From positions 1-19,542 of the forward strand of contig JABMQG010000241.1 of NCBI GenBank assembly GCA_013203365.1: DNA of 19,542 bases, given 5' to 3'. Position 1 is the stretch's first letter. Each line of letters starts with the position of its first letter. This stretch comes from Planctomycetota bacterium (GTDB lineage: Bacteria > Planctomycetota > Phycisphaerae > SM23-33 > FEN-1343). Under the pieces are notes generated by a model that saw only the letters and a list, made by a program, of their open reading frames with translations, did no database searches and was not told the DNA's origin. Both the position numbers and the translations under genes were made by a program. Below, one piece after another: positions 7,829 through 16,472 of the stretch.

Positions 7829-8334
7829 TGCCCGAGCCAAGTCGAGCCGAGCGTCTGCTGCCTTGCCTGCTGGACAGGGTGACGGATGAACAGCCCGAAG
7901 CCCAACGTGAGGGCTCTGATCGCCGGGTGGTTTCGTTGCGGCGTTATCGCGAGGGGGTTCGACGCGATCTGGAAAGTCTCCTGAACGCCAGTTGCCACGG
8001 CGAGTCGGAGGAATTCAGCCGGTTTAAACAGGTAGCCGATTCGGTTCTGAACTTTGGTATTCCCGACCTGTGTGGTCAGACGGTTTCGGGCCTGAGTATG
8101 GGGGATGTTCAGCAGCAGCTCCGCCAGGCCATCATTCAGTACGAGCCACGGATTATCTCCAGCACGCTTTCGGTTCGAGTAGCGACAGTGGCCGACAGGG
8201 ACAGTGGCCACTGCGTGAGCTTTGAGATTACCGGCCAACTGTGGGCCATGCCGGCTCCGGATCCGCTATACTACACTACCGAGGTTGACTTGGAGACGGG
8301 CCAGTTCCAGATTAAGGATCGGGCCCATGGATGA
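7828..8334 (+). CDS. tssE: T6SS baseplate wedge protein TssE (gp25-like)
   Basis: The 168-residue product is a gp25-like baseplate component. The N-terminus contains LLPCLLDRVTDE, and the core has LRRYREGVRRDLESLLN, VLNFGIPDLCGQTVS, the IIQYEPRIISSTLSVRV segment that includes the conserved EPR triad, and FEITGQLWAMP near the end. TssE sits in the baseplate wedge with TssF and TssG and initiates sheath assembly. The ATG at 7828 overlaps the TGA of tagJ (TGATG) and is preceded by AAGGAG at 7815-7820, so the two genes are probably translationally coupled. The 3-prime end overlaps tssF by 8 nt. Length is within the usual range. Confidence 0.94.
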   Translation: MPEPSRAERLLPCLLDRVTDEQPEAQREGSDRRVVSLRRYREGVRRDLESLLNASCHGESEEFSRFKQVADSVLNFGIPDLCGQTVSGLSMGDVQQQLRQAIIQYEPRIISSTLSVRVATVADRDSGHCVSFEITGQLWAMPAPDPLYYTTEVDLETGQFQIKDRAHG

Positions 8335-10195
8335 GCGGTTTTTGGCGCTTTTCGATCGCGAGATTGGCCATCTTCGCAAGACGGCTGGCGAGTTCGCAAA
8401 GGCATTTCCGAAGATTGCCGGGCGGTTGTCGCTGGATGAGTTCAGGTGCGACGATCCTTACGTCGAAAGGCTGCTCGAGGGCTTCGCGTTTTTGGCGGCC
8501 AGGGCGCAGCTGAAACTGGAGGCTGAGTTCCCGCGATTCACTCAGTCTATGCTGGAGACTCTGTATCCGCACTACTTGGCGCCTACGCCGTCGATGGCGT
8601 TAGTCCAGTTTGCTCCCGACCTGACGGAGACCGGTCTTGCCGACGGACAAATCGTGATGCCACGGGATACTGTTCTTCGCGGTTTGTTGGGAAAGCACGA
8701 TCAAACCCGCTGCACCTACCGCACGGCCCACGAAGTGCCGTTGTGGCCGATCAGGCTGACAGAGGGTCAATACTGTACCCGCGAGCTGGCGACGTTGGAG
8801 ATTCCGGCTGATCTTGGTGCTGCTGCTGCGGTACGGTTGCGGCTGGATGCGACGGCCGGCGTGGCGTTCAACGACATCAAGATGGATGAGCTGACGCTAT
8901 ACCTTCGTGGCACGGGGCGCGGGGAGATGCGGTTGTACGAGCAGTTGATGGCGCATTCGATCGGCATTCTCATCCAGTCGCCCACCCGACCGGTTCAGTG
9001 GCGTGTTCGCGGCGGAGGGGTTGAACGGGTGGGATTCGCCGACCGGGAAAAACTGTTGCCCTACGATGGCCGATCGTTCCAGGGATACAGGCTTGTGCAT
9101 GAGTACTTCGCCTTCCCTGAACGGTTCATGTTCGTCAAACTGACAGGCTTGGGCGACGGGCTGCGCCGATGCCAGGGGGGACAACTTGACGTGGTAATAC
9201 TTCTGGACAAGGCCGACACCGAACTGGAAAACGCCATTGACGCGAGCAACTTCGTGCTGTTCTGTTCGCCGGCGATCAACTTATTTCCCAAGCGAACCGA
9301 CCGAATCCAGGTTTCCGACCGCGTATCGGAGTTCCACGTCGTGCCGGACCGGACCCGCCCGGAAGACTTCGAGGTTTATCAAATTGAAAGCGTTACGGGC
9401 TACGGCGCCACGAGCGACCAAGAACGTCAGTTCAAGTCGTTCTACGCCTGCGGCGATTCCGACGCCGGCGCCGCCGACGGGGGGGCCTACTACGCGGTGA
9501 ATCGTGAGAAACGGCGTTGGTCCAACCACGACAATCTGTACGGGACGCGCACTTCGGGCTACACGGGCAGTGAGGTGTTTGTATCGTTGGTTGACGCCCA
9601 GGCAGCCCCGTTTTCAGCCGAGATCAGGCAGTTGGGCGTTACGGCGTTGTGCACGAACCGGGATCTGCCCGTTCGCATGCCGATAGGGGTTACCGACAGC
9701 GACTTTGACATGGAGACAAGCGCCCCGGTGGAGGCCGTTCGATGCCTGCGGAAGACCGATCCATCCGCCTCGCACGCTGAGGGCGAAGTCGCCTGGCGGG
9801 CCATCAGCCACCTGTCGCTGAATTACCTTTCTATCGTGGATGATCCAAAGGAAGGCGCCGCGGCACTTCGAAGCCTGCTTTTGTTGTACGGGCACACTAC
9901 GGATGCGGCGACACGCAGGCAGATCGAGGGCGTGCGCAATATCAGCAGCAAGCCGGTTGTCCGTCGGATCGTTCGGGACGGGCGCCTGGCGTTCGCTCGG
10001 GGACTGGAAATTACCGTTACGTTCGATGAAGCGGCGTTCGAGGGTACGGGCGTATTCTTGTTGGGCGCCGTGTTGGAACGGTTCTTCGCCAAGTACGTTT
10101 CGATCAATTCCTTCACGGAAGCGGTCGTTCGGACCGTGGACCGTGGAGAGCTGATGCGATGGCCGATAACCGTGGGACAGAGGCATCTTCTCTAG
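8327..10195 (+). CDS. tssF: T6SS baseplate protein TssF
   Basis: The 622-residue product is a full-length TssF (ImpG/VasA family). The family N-terminus is clear: FLALFDREIGHLRK, FAKAFPKIAGRLSL, DPYVERLLEGFAFL and FTQSMLETLYPHYLAP. The C-terminal part contains ISHLSLNYLSI and ends in FFAKYVSINSFTE. TssF is the large wedge subunit; two copies bind one TssG and TssE and contact the VgrG spike. I chose the ATG at 8327 because the conserved MDERFLALF begins there and it overlaps the tssE stop; in-frame codons upstream lie within tssE in another frame. Its end overlaps tssG by 37 nt. No frameshift or truncation is visible. Confidence 0.95.
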   Translation: MDERFLALFDREIGHLRKTAGEFAKAFPKIAGRLSLDEFRCDDPYVERLLEGFAFLAARAQLKLEAEFPRFTQSMLETLYPHYLAPTPSMALVQFAPDLTETGLADGQIVMPRDTVLRGLLGKHDQTRCTYRTAHEVPLWPIRLTEGQYCTRELATLEIPADLGAAAAVRLRLDATAGVAFNDIKMDELTLYLRGTGRGEMRLYEQLMAHSIGILIQSPTRPVQWRVRGGGVERVGFADREKLLPYDGRSFQGYRLVHEYFAFPERFMFVKLTGLGDGLRRCQGGQLDVVILLDKADTELENAIDASNFVLFCSPAINLFPKRTDRIQVSDRVSEFHVVPDRTRPEDFEVYQIESVTGYGATSDQERQFKSFYACGDSDAGAADGGAYYAVNREKRRWSNHDNLYGTRTSGYTGSEVFVSLVDAQAAPFSAEIRQLGVTALCTNRDLPVRMPIGVTDSDFDMETSAPVEAVRCLRKTDPSASHAEGEVAWRAISHLSLNYLSIVDDPKEGAAALRSLLLLYGHTTDAATRRQIEGVRNISSKPVVRRIVRDGRLAFARGLEITVTFDEAAFEGTGVFLLGAVLERFFAKYVSINSFTEAVVRTVDRGELMRWPITVGQRHLL

Positions 10196-11175
10196 AACAC
10201 CGTCTTCAGGAGCAGCCGTACGAGTTCGACTTCTTTCAGGCGGTGCGGCGCCTTCAGTGCGCGCAGCCCGGCAAGCCGCTTGTGGGCAGTTCTCAGCGTC
10301 CGCAGGACGATCCGGTGCGATTTCGCCAGGTTCCCTCGATGGCCTTTGCTTCCTCTGCGTTGGCCGAGTATCGACCAGCCCAGGCGGGCCGGGCGGGGGA
10401 GATGTTCGTCAATTTCCTCGGGCTTCTGGGCCCCAACGGCCCGATGCCGTTGCACCTGACCGAGTACGTCCACAGCAGGGAACTGGCGCACGATTCAACG
10501 GCGGCTCGGTTCCTGGACATTTTCAATCACCGCATGATCTCGCTGCTGTATCGCGCCTGGGCGGTCAACGAGCAGACGGTCAACTTCGAACGCGGAGATG
10601 ATGACCGCTTCGCGTTTTACATAGCCAGCATGTTCGGGCTGGGAATGCCGGCTTTTCGTCGACGGGACCGGGTGGACGACGTGGCCAAGCTGTTTTTTTC
10701 CGGCCACCTGGCAGGCCAGACGAAACACCCCGAGGGGCTCTGCGCGATTTTAGAGACGTACTTCAGAATTGTCACGGGCGTGGAGGAGTTCGTGGGCCAG
10801 TGGGTAGACTTGCCGGGCGAGTATTGCTGTCGCTTGGGCGAATCGCCCGAGACGGCCACACTCGGCCACACCACGATCGTCGGGCATCGGGTCTGGCAGT
10901 GCCAGCACAAGTTCCGCATAAGACTCGGGCCGATGTCGCTGGCCGACTATCAGCGCATGCTGCCCGGCGGCGATAGCCTGGGTCGGCTGGTCGACTGGGT
11001 GCGGAACTATCTCGGCGATGAACTTGATTGGGATGTGCAACTGATCTTGAAAAAGCAAGAAGTACCGAGAACGAAACTCGCCCAGCTGGGGCAACTGGGC
11101 TGGTCCACGTGGATTGGCAGCACGCCTGCGGAAAAGGATGCGGACGACCTGATTCTAAAACCATTCGCCGCCTGA
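10159..11175 (+). CDS. tssG: T6SS baseplate protein TssG
   Basis: The 338-residue product is a TssG (ImpH/VasB family). Signatures are YEFDFFQAVRRLQ close to the N-terminus, DDPVRFRQVPSMAF, FLGLLGPNGPMPLHLTEY, FLDIFNHRMISLLYRAW, and the C-terminal GWSTWIGSTPAEKDADDLI. TssG bridges the TssF dimer and TssE in the baseplate wedge. The ATG at 10159 lies 37 nt inside tssF, with GGAG at 10145-10148 as a likely ribosome binding site, and this start gives the expected short lead before the first conserved block. A 30-nt gap separates it from clpV. Size is typical. Confidence 0.95.
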   Translation: MADNRGTEASSLEHRLQEQPYEFDFFQAVRRLQCAQPGKPLVGSSQRPQDDPVRFRQVPSMAFASSALAEYRPAQAGRAGEMFVNFLGLLGPNGPMPLHLTEYVHSRELAHDSTAARFLDIFNHRMISLLYRAWAVNEQTVNFERGDDDRFAFYIASMFGLGMPAFRRRDRVDDVAKLFFSGHLAGQTKHPEGLCAILETYFRIVTGVEEFVGQWVDLPGEYCCRLGESPETATLGHTTIVGHRVWQCQHKFRIRLGPMSLADYQRMLPGGDSLGRLVDWVRNYLGDELDWDVQLILKKQEVPRTKLAQLGQLGWSTWIGSTPAEKDADDLILKPFAA

Positions 11176-11205
11176 GCGGCGATCCAAGAGGCAGGAAGAA
11201 AAGCG

Positions 11206-13977
11206 ATGGCAGAGATTAGTCGAGTGGCAATGTTCGGGAAGTTGAACGAAGTGGCCTACAAGGCCATAGAAAGCGCTACAGTGTTCTGCAAGCTGCGGGG
11301 CAACCCGTACGTGGAACTGCTGCATTGGGTGCACCAGATAATAAAGCTCCAGGATTCGGACATTCACCGAATCTTACGGCGTTTCGAGATCGATCCGTCC
11401 CGCCTGGCGGCGGACATGACCGCTGCGCTGGACAGGCTGCCCCGCGGTGCGACGTCGATCAGCGATCTGTCGGCCCATCTGGAAGAGACGGCTGAACGGG
11501 CGTGGGTCTACGCCACGCTGCTTTTCAAGGAATACCAGGTTCGCACCGGTCACCTGATAGTGGGCGCGTTGAAGACGCCTAATCTGAAGAACGTCCTGCT
11601 GGGCATCTCCAAGGAGTTCGACAAGATCAAGTGTGAGGAGTTGACTGACCAGTTCGCCAAGATCGTCGGCGGCTCGCCGGAAGATGCCCTTCGCGCGAGG
11701 GACGGTTCGATACCGATAGGCGGCGGGGCGACCCCCGGCGAGGCGAGCGGGGCGATGGCGCCCGCGGAAATGGGCAAGCAGGAGGCCCTGGGGCGATTCA
11801 GCGTGGACCTGACCGAACGGGCCAGGAGCGGAGAAATGGACCCGATCGTCGGGCGAGACGAGGAGATACGCCAGATCGTGGACATTCTCATGCGCCGTCG
11901 GCAGAACAATCCGATACTCACCGGCGAGGCCGGTGTGGGCAAGACGGCAGTCGTCGAGGGCTTTGCACAGCGGATCGTCTCCGGGGACGTGCCTCCGCCG
12001 TTGCGAGACGTCAGTGTGCGCACGCTCGATTTGGGTCTGCTTCAGGCCGGCGCCAGCATGAAAGGCGAGTTTGAAAACCGTCTTCGCCAGGTCATTGAAG
12101 AGGTTCAAAGCTCACCCAAGCCGATCATACTTTTCATTGACGAAGCGCACACGCTCATCGGCGCCGGCGGTGCGGCCGGGCAGGGTGATGCCGCTAATCT
12201 GCTCAAGCCGGCCCTGGCCCGCGGCACGTTGCGGACCGTGGCGGCGACGACGTGGGCGGAATACAAGAAGTACTTCGAGAAAGACCCCGCCTTGACCCGG
12301 CGGTTCCAGGTGGTCAAGATCGACGAGCCGACCGAGCAGAAGGCCACGCAGATGACTCGGGCGTTGGCGTCCAAGCTCGAGAAGCATCACCGCGTGCTGA
12401 TCCTCGACGAGGCGTTGGAAGGAGCCGTTAAACTGTCGCACCGGTACATTCCCTCCCGTCAACTGCCGGACAAGGCCGTGAGCCTGCTGGACACCTCGTG
12501 TGCCCGCGTTGCGGTCAGCCAGTACGCGATGCCGGCCTCGGTGGAAGACTGCCAGCGACGCATTGAGGCACTGGAAGTTGAGATGGGTATACTGAGCCGG
12601 GAAACTTCCGTAGGACTCGACCACCGGGTACGACAGACTGAGATCGAGGAGAAACTGCAAGAAGAGCGAAATCGGCTAGCGGAACTCAAGAAGCAGTGGG
12701 ACCAGGAGAAGGAATTGGTCGTGTCCATTCTGAGTTTGCGGGCCAAGCTGCGAGGCGACAGCGACGGGCGGATCGAATCGGCCCCGCCGCCGGCGGTCGA
12801 GACGAAAGACAAGGCTGTGGCGACCGAGGAGCAAACCCCCGCCGAGCAGCCGAAGCCCTCGGCCGGGGCCCAGGAGCCGGTGCAGGACCGCCAGGCCTTG
12901 CTGTTGGAGCTGCAATCGCTTCTGACCAAACTGGCGGACTTGCAGGGTGAGAATCCACTGATACTGCCCAACGTCGACGCCCAGGCCGTCGCGTCGGTAG
13001 TTGCCGATTGGACGGGAATACCTGTGGGGCGTATGGTCAAGGACGAGATCGCCAACGTACTGGCACTGGCGGACAACATGGGCAAGCGTGTAATAGGCCA
13101 GCGTCACGCCCTCGATACGATCGCCAAACGGATTCAGACCTCTCGCGCCGGCATCGACAATCCCAATCGCCCGATCGGCGTGTTCATGCTGGTCGGTCCC
13201 AGCGGGGTCGGCAAGACCGAAAGCGCCCTGGCATTGGCCGAGGTGCTGTATGGCGGCGAGGACAACGTCATCACCATCAACATGAGCGAGTTCCAGGAAG
13301 CGCACACCGTATCCACCCTCAAAGGTGCGCCACCCGGGTACGTCGGCTACGGGGAGGGCGGGGTCCTTACCGAGGCGGTGAGGCGCAGGCCGTACAGCAT
13401 CGTTCTGCTGGACGAGGTTGAAAAGGCCCATCCGGACGTGCACGAGATATTCTTCCAGGTTTTTGACAAGGGCCACATGGAAGACGGCGAAGGCCGAATG
13501 ATCGACTTCAAGAACACCATCATCCTGCTGACCAGCAATGTCGGCAGCGACCTGATAATGGGCATGTGCAAGGACCCGGAGCTGCTGCCGGAACCGGAGG
13601 GTATAGCCAAGGCCCTGCGTGAACCGTTGCGGAAGGTATTTCCGGCGGCCTTGCTTGGCAGGTTGGTCGTCGTGCCGTTCTACCCCATCAGCGACGAAGT
13701 GCTGCAGTTGATCATCCGCCTGCAATTATCCCGAGTGGGCAAACGGATGGCTGAGAGCCATCATATTCCTTTCAAGTACGACGACAAGGTTGTGGAATTG
13801 ATCTCCAGCCGATGCACCGAGGTTGAAAGCGGCGCCCGGATGGTTGATGCGATACTTACCCATACGCTGCTGCCTGAAATCAGCATGAAGTTTCTGAATA
13901 GCCTGGTCGAAGGCCGGGGCATAAGCTGCGTTCAGGTGTCGGCCGAGGACGGCGAATTCAGCTATCGGTTCGACTAG
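11206..13977 (+). CDS. clpV: T6SS sheath-recycling AAA+ ATPase TssH (ClpV)
   Basis: This 923-residue protein is a Clp/Hsp100-type unfoldase of the ClpV class. The N-terminal domain (about 1-160) binds contracted sheath; it includes [14 protein letters not shown]. The first ATPase domain has Walker A GEAGVGKT (residues 240-247) and Walker B with D312-E313 in LFIDEAH. The second has Walker A GPSGVGKT (664-671) and Walker B D736-E737 in LLDEVEKAH. The [10 protein letters not shown] sequence marks the entrance of the second module. ClpV uses ATP to extract TssC and recycle TssBC after contraction. Between the middle-domain coiled coil and the second module is a Pro/Ala/Glu-rich, probably disordered stretch (about residues 517-562). 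AGGAAG at 11193-11198 precedes the ATG at 11206. Presence together with tagJ fits the known TagJ/ClpV co-occurrence class. All catalytic motifs are intact. Confidence 0.97.
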   Translation: MAEISRVAMFGKLNEVAYKAIESATVFCKLRGNPYVELLHWVHQIIKLQDSDIHRILRRFEIDPSRLAADMTAALDRLPRGATSISDLSAHLEETAERAWVYATLLFKEYQVRTGHLIVGALKTPNLKNVLLGISKEFDKIKCEELTDQFAKIVGGSPEDALRARDGSIPIGGGATPGEASGAMAPAEMGKQEALGRFSVDLTERARSGEMDPIVGRDEEIRQIVDILMRRRQNNPILTGEAGVGKTAVVEGFAQRIVSGDVPPPLRDVSVRTLDLGLLQAGASMKGEFENRLRQVIEEVQSSPKPIILFIDEAHTLIGAGGAAGQGDAANLLKPALARGTLRTVAATTWAEYKKYFEKDPALTRRFQVVKIDEPTEQKATQMTRALASKLEKHHRVLILDEALEGAVKLSHRYIPSRQLPDKAVSLLDTSCARVAVSQYAMPASVEDCQRRIEALEVEMGILSRETSVGLDHRVRQTEIEEKLQEERNRLAELKKQWDQEKELVVSILSLRAKLRGDSDGRIESAPPPAVETKDKAVATEEQTPAEQPKPSAGAQEPVQDRQALLLELQSLLTKLADLQGENPLILPNVDAQAVASVVADWTGIPVGRMVKDEIANVLALADNMGKRVIGQRHALDTIAKRIQTSRAGIDNPNRPIGVFMLVGPSGVGKTESALALAEVLYGGEDNVITINMSEFQEAHTVSTLKGAPPGYVGYGEGGVLTEAVRRRPYSIVLLDEVEKAHPDVHEIFFQVFDKGHMEDGEGRMIDFKNTIILLTSNVGSDLIMGMCKDPELLPEPEGIAKALREPLRKVFPAALLGRLVVVPFYPISDEVLQLIIRLQLSRVGKRMAESHHIPFKYDDKVVELISSRCTEVESGARMVDAILTHTLLPEISMKFLNSLVEGRGISCVQVSAEDGEFSYRFD

Positions 13978-14012
13978 GGGCGGCAAGAGCAGGAAGAGAG
14001 AGGTGATGGCCA

Positions 14013-16355
14013 ATGGCGCGAACACAAGCACAAAGAGAAGTCGCGATCATAACGCCTTTGGGCGGGGATGTGTTGCTGTTGCGCCGCATGACGGCGACGG
14101 AGCATATGGGTCGGCTGTTTGCCTACGAAGTGGAACTGCTCAGCGAGGACGCGAACATCGCGTTTGGAGATATTCTCGGCAAGAACGCCACTGTTCGCGT
14201 GCTGGGCATGGCTGCTGAGCCGCGATATTTCAACGGCTATGTCAGCCGATTTGTTCAGGTGGGCGTTTTGGGTTCGCTGACGCAATATAGTGCGACACTG
14301 GTGCCCTGGCTGTGGTTTTTGACTCGCACATCCGACTGCCGAATCTTTCAGAACATGAAAGTGCCGGACATTATCGCGCAGGTCTTCGGGGACTTCGGGT
14401 TCAGCGATTTTGAACGTCGGCTGAACAAAGAGTACCGCATATGGGAGTACTGCGTTCAGTATCGGGAAAGCGCTTTCGATTTCATCAGCCGACTGATGGA
14501 GCAGGAGGGCATTTATTACTACTTCCGGGCGGAGAACGGCAAGCATACGCTGGTGTTGTCTGACGCGGACAGTTCGCACGACCCGTACCCTGAGTACGAC
14601 AGTATTCGCTATCACCACCAGGGCGATGTCGTAACCGACTACGAGTACATCTCGGATTGGTCGTTCGAGCAGGCGGTTCAGTCCGGCGCGTGCGTGCTGA
14701 GTGATTTCGACTTCAAGAACCCCAAGACCTCGCTGAAGTCCCGAGCGGAGATCAGCCGTTCCCACGATTCGTCCGGATTCGAGGTATACGACTACCCCGG
14801 CGAATACACCACGCCCAATGAAGGCGAGGCATGCTCGCGGCTGCGAATCGAGCAGTTGCACAGCAACTTCGAGGTTGCCACTGGCCAGGGCAATGCGCGT
14901 GGCATAGCCACTGGTTTCAAGTTCGAATTGACCGACCATCCCCGTACAGATCAGTGCCGGGAGTACCTGGTTACGTCGACGAGTTACGAGGTTGAATCGG
15001 ACGAATACGACTCATCGGGCCGGGCGTTGGGCACTGGGCCGAACTACAAGGTTCAATTCACCGCCGTCGAAGCCCAGACCCCGTTTCGGTCGGCTTCGGT
15101 GACGAGTAAGCCGACGATTCCCGGGCCGCAGACGGCGATGGTGGTCGGCTCAGCGGGTGAGGAAATAGACGTCGACGAGTACGGGCGGGTAAAGGTTCAG
15201 TTCCACTGGGACCGTTACGGTGAGGCCGACGATAACAGCTCATGCTGGGTGCGGGTTGCGCAGGTGTGGGCTGGGAAGAAATGGGGGGCGATGTACATTC
15301 CGCGAATCGGGCAGGAAGTGGTCGTAGAATTCCTCGAGGGCGACCCGGACCGCCCGTTGATCACGGGGCGCGTCTACAACGGCGTGACCATGCCGCCCTA
15401 CGAGCTGCCGGCCAACAAGACCATTTCGACGCTCAAGTCGAATTCCTCCAAGGGTGGGGAAGGGTTCAACGAGGTCCGCTTCGAAGACAAGAAAGGCGAG
15501 GAGCAGATGTTCGTCCACGCCGAAAAGAACCAGGACATACGTGTCAAGAACGACTGCTTCGAGTGGATCGGGAAAAACCGTCACCTGATAGTCAAGACCG
15601 ACCAGTTCGAGCACGTCAAGAACAATCGCCACGAGATGGTAGATGCCGATCACATGGAGGAAATCGGCAAGGATCGTCACTTGAACATAAAGGGCAAAGA
15701 GGCCAAGGCGGTGACCGGATCGCATTCGTTTACGGTCTCCGGCGACGTGATCGAGGTCTTCAAGGCCAATCACTCGGAACAGACCACGCAGAATTACTAC
15801 CTCAAGGCGATGGGCGTGGTGATAGAAGCGACGACGGGCATCACGCTCAAGTGCGGCGGCAACAGCGTGGTGATCGACACGATGGGTGTGACGGTAAAGG
15901 GCAGCATAGCCACGATCGAAGGGTCCATGGTGAAGATCAACTCCGGCCCAGGCTCTCCGGCGGCCTCTGGCAGCGCTGGCAGCGTCGTGACTCCTGCTGC
16001 GCCCACCGAGGCCGAAGAGGCCGACAAAGCCGATCCAGGCGAGGTGGCCGAGATCAAGGCCGAACAGCGTCAGACCAAGAGCGGCAAGTACGGGGCTGTG
16101 CCGGTCAAGCCTTTCAAGCCGCCGACCGAGGAGCAGGCCGAAGAGCAGAAAACCAGTTGGATCGAGATCGAGATGGTGGACGAGAACGACGCCCCGGTTA
16201 CCGGGGAGGAATACAAAGTCACACTCCCTGACGGCGAGACCGTGGCGGAAGGTACACTGGACGACAAGGGTTTCGCCCGTATCGATGGGATAGATCCCGG
16301 CAATTGCAAGATTACCTTCCCGAACCTGGATCAAGAAGCGTGGGAACTGGCGTGA
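14013..16355 (+). CDS. vgrG: T6SS spike protein VgrG (TssI) with C-terminal TTR-like extension
   Basis: The 780-residue product is a VgrG. Residues 1 to about 360 form the gp27-like base (YRIWEYCVQYRESAFDFISRL, then LMEQEGIYYYF). Residues from about 375 form the gp5-like OB fold (DEYGRVKVQFHWDR, SSCWVRVAQVWAG, YIPRIGQEVVVEFLEGDPDRPLI split across this region). About 485-640 is the repetitive beta-helix needle with alternating HxxxVK-type units (NRHLIVKTDQFEHVKNNRHE). An Ala/Glu/Lys-rich linker (about 645-712) leads to a small domain at 714-780, starting at WIEIEMVDENDAPV and containing GTLDDKGFARIDGI. This looks like the transthyretin-like domain known on some VgrGs, for example enteroaggregative E. 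coli VgrG1, where it binds the cargo Tle1. The ATG at 14013 has GAGAGAGG at 13996-14003. No enzymatic domain is fused, so the payload is likely a separate protein, plausibly the next gene. Confidence 0.95.
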   Translation: MARTQAQREVAIITPLGGDVLLLRRMTATEHMGRLFAYEVELLSEDANIAFGDILGKNATVRVLGMAAEPRYFNGYVSRFVQVGVLGSLTQYSATLVPWLWFLTRTSDCRIFQNMKVPDIIAQVFGDFGFSDFERRLNKEYRIWEYCVQYRESAFDFISRLMEQEGIYYYFRAENGKHTLVLSDADSSHDPYPEYDSIRYHHQGDVVTDYEYISDWSFEQAVQSGACVLSDFDFKNPKTSLKSRAEISRSHDSSGFEVYDYPGEYTTPNEGEACSRLRIEQLHSNFEVATGQGNARGIATGFKFELTDHPRTDQCREYLVTSTSYEVESDEYDSSGRALGTGPNYKVQFTAVEAQTPFRSASVTSKPTIPGPQTAMVVGSAGEEIDVDEYGRVKVQFHWDRYGEADDNSSCWVRVAQVWAGKKWGAMYIPRIGQEVVVEFLEGDPDRPLITGRVYNGVTMPPYELPANKTISTLKSNSSKGGEGFNEVRFEDKKGEEQMFVHAEKNQDIRVKNDCFEWIGKNRHLIVKTDQFEHVKNNRHEMVDADHMEEIGKDRHLNIKGKEAKAVTGSHSFTVSGDVIEVFKANHSEQTTQNYYLKAMGVVIEATTGITLKCGGNSVVIDTMGVTVKGSIATIEGSMVKINSGPGSPAASGSAGSVVTPAAPTEAEEADKADPGEVAEIKAEQRQTKSGKYGAVPVKPFKPPTEEQAEEQKTSWIEIEMVDENDAPVTGEEYKVTLPDGETVAEGTLDDKGFARIDGIDPGNCKITFPNLDQEAWELA

Positions 16356-16375
16356 TGGAATTGGATTTGACGAAA

Positions 16376-16388
16376 GTTACCTGGTAAC
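16376..16388. promoter_or_regulatory. 13-bp palindrome between vgrG and the effector candidate
   Basis: GTTACC and GGTAAC flank a single central T, giving a perfect 13-bp palindrome 20 bases behind the vgrG stop in a 117-nt gap. It could be an operator for a dimeric regulator. A one-base loop cannot form a good RNA hairpin, so a DNA-level role is more likely than a terminator. Nothing else in the gap is recognisable apart from GAGG at 16461-16464, the likely ribosome binding site of the next gene. Confidence 0.2.
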
Positions 16389-16472
16389 GGCGATATGATG
16401 CAATGATCCACAACAACCCTTCGGTCGTGCCCGTAACGAGCAGCTATCTAAAAGAGTGGCGAGGATAACCCA

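Noticed and set aside
12676..13725. Long minus-strand open frame opposite clpV
   Set aside because: It covers the second ATPase module of clpV, whose motifs are intact; the antisense frame is open because of the GC-biased codon use.
13974..14939. Minus-strand open frame of about 320 codons opposite vgrG
   Set aside because: It overlaps the conserved gp27-like part of vgrG and has no own family signature.
15240..16334. Long frames on both strands overlapping the 3-prime half of vgrG
   Set aside because: Both lie over the beta-helix and TTR-like part of vgrG; low-complexity Arg/Gly/Asp or His/Leu-rich composition is typical of shadow frames.
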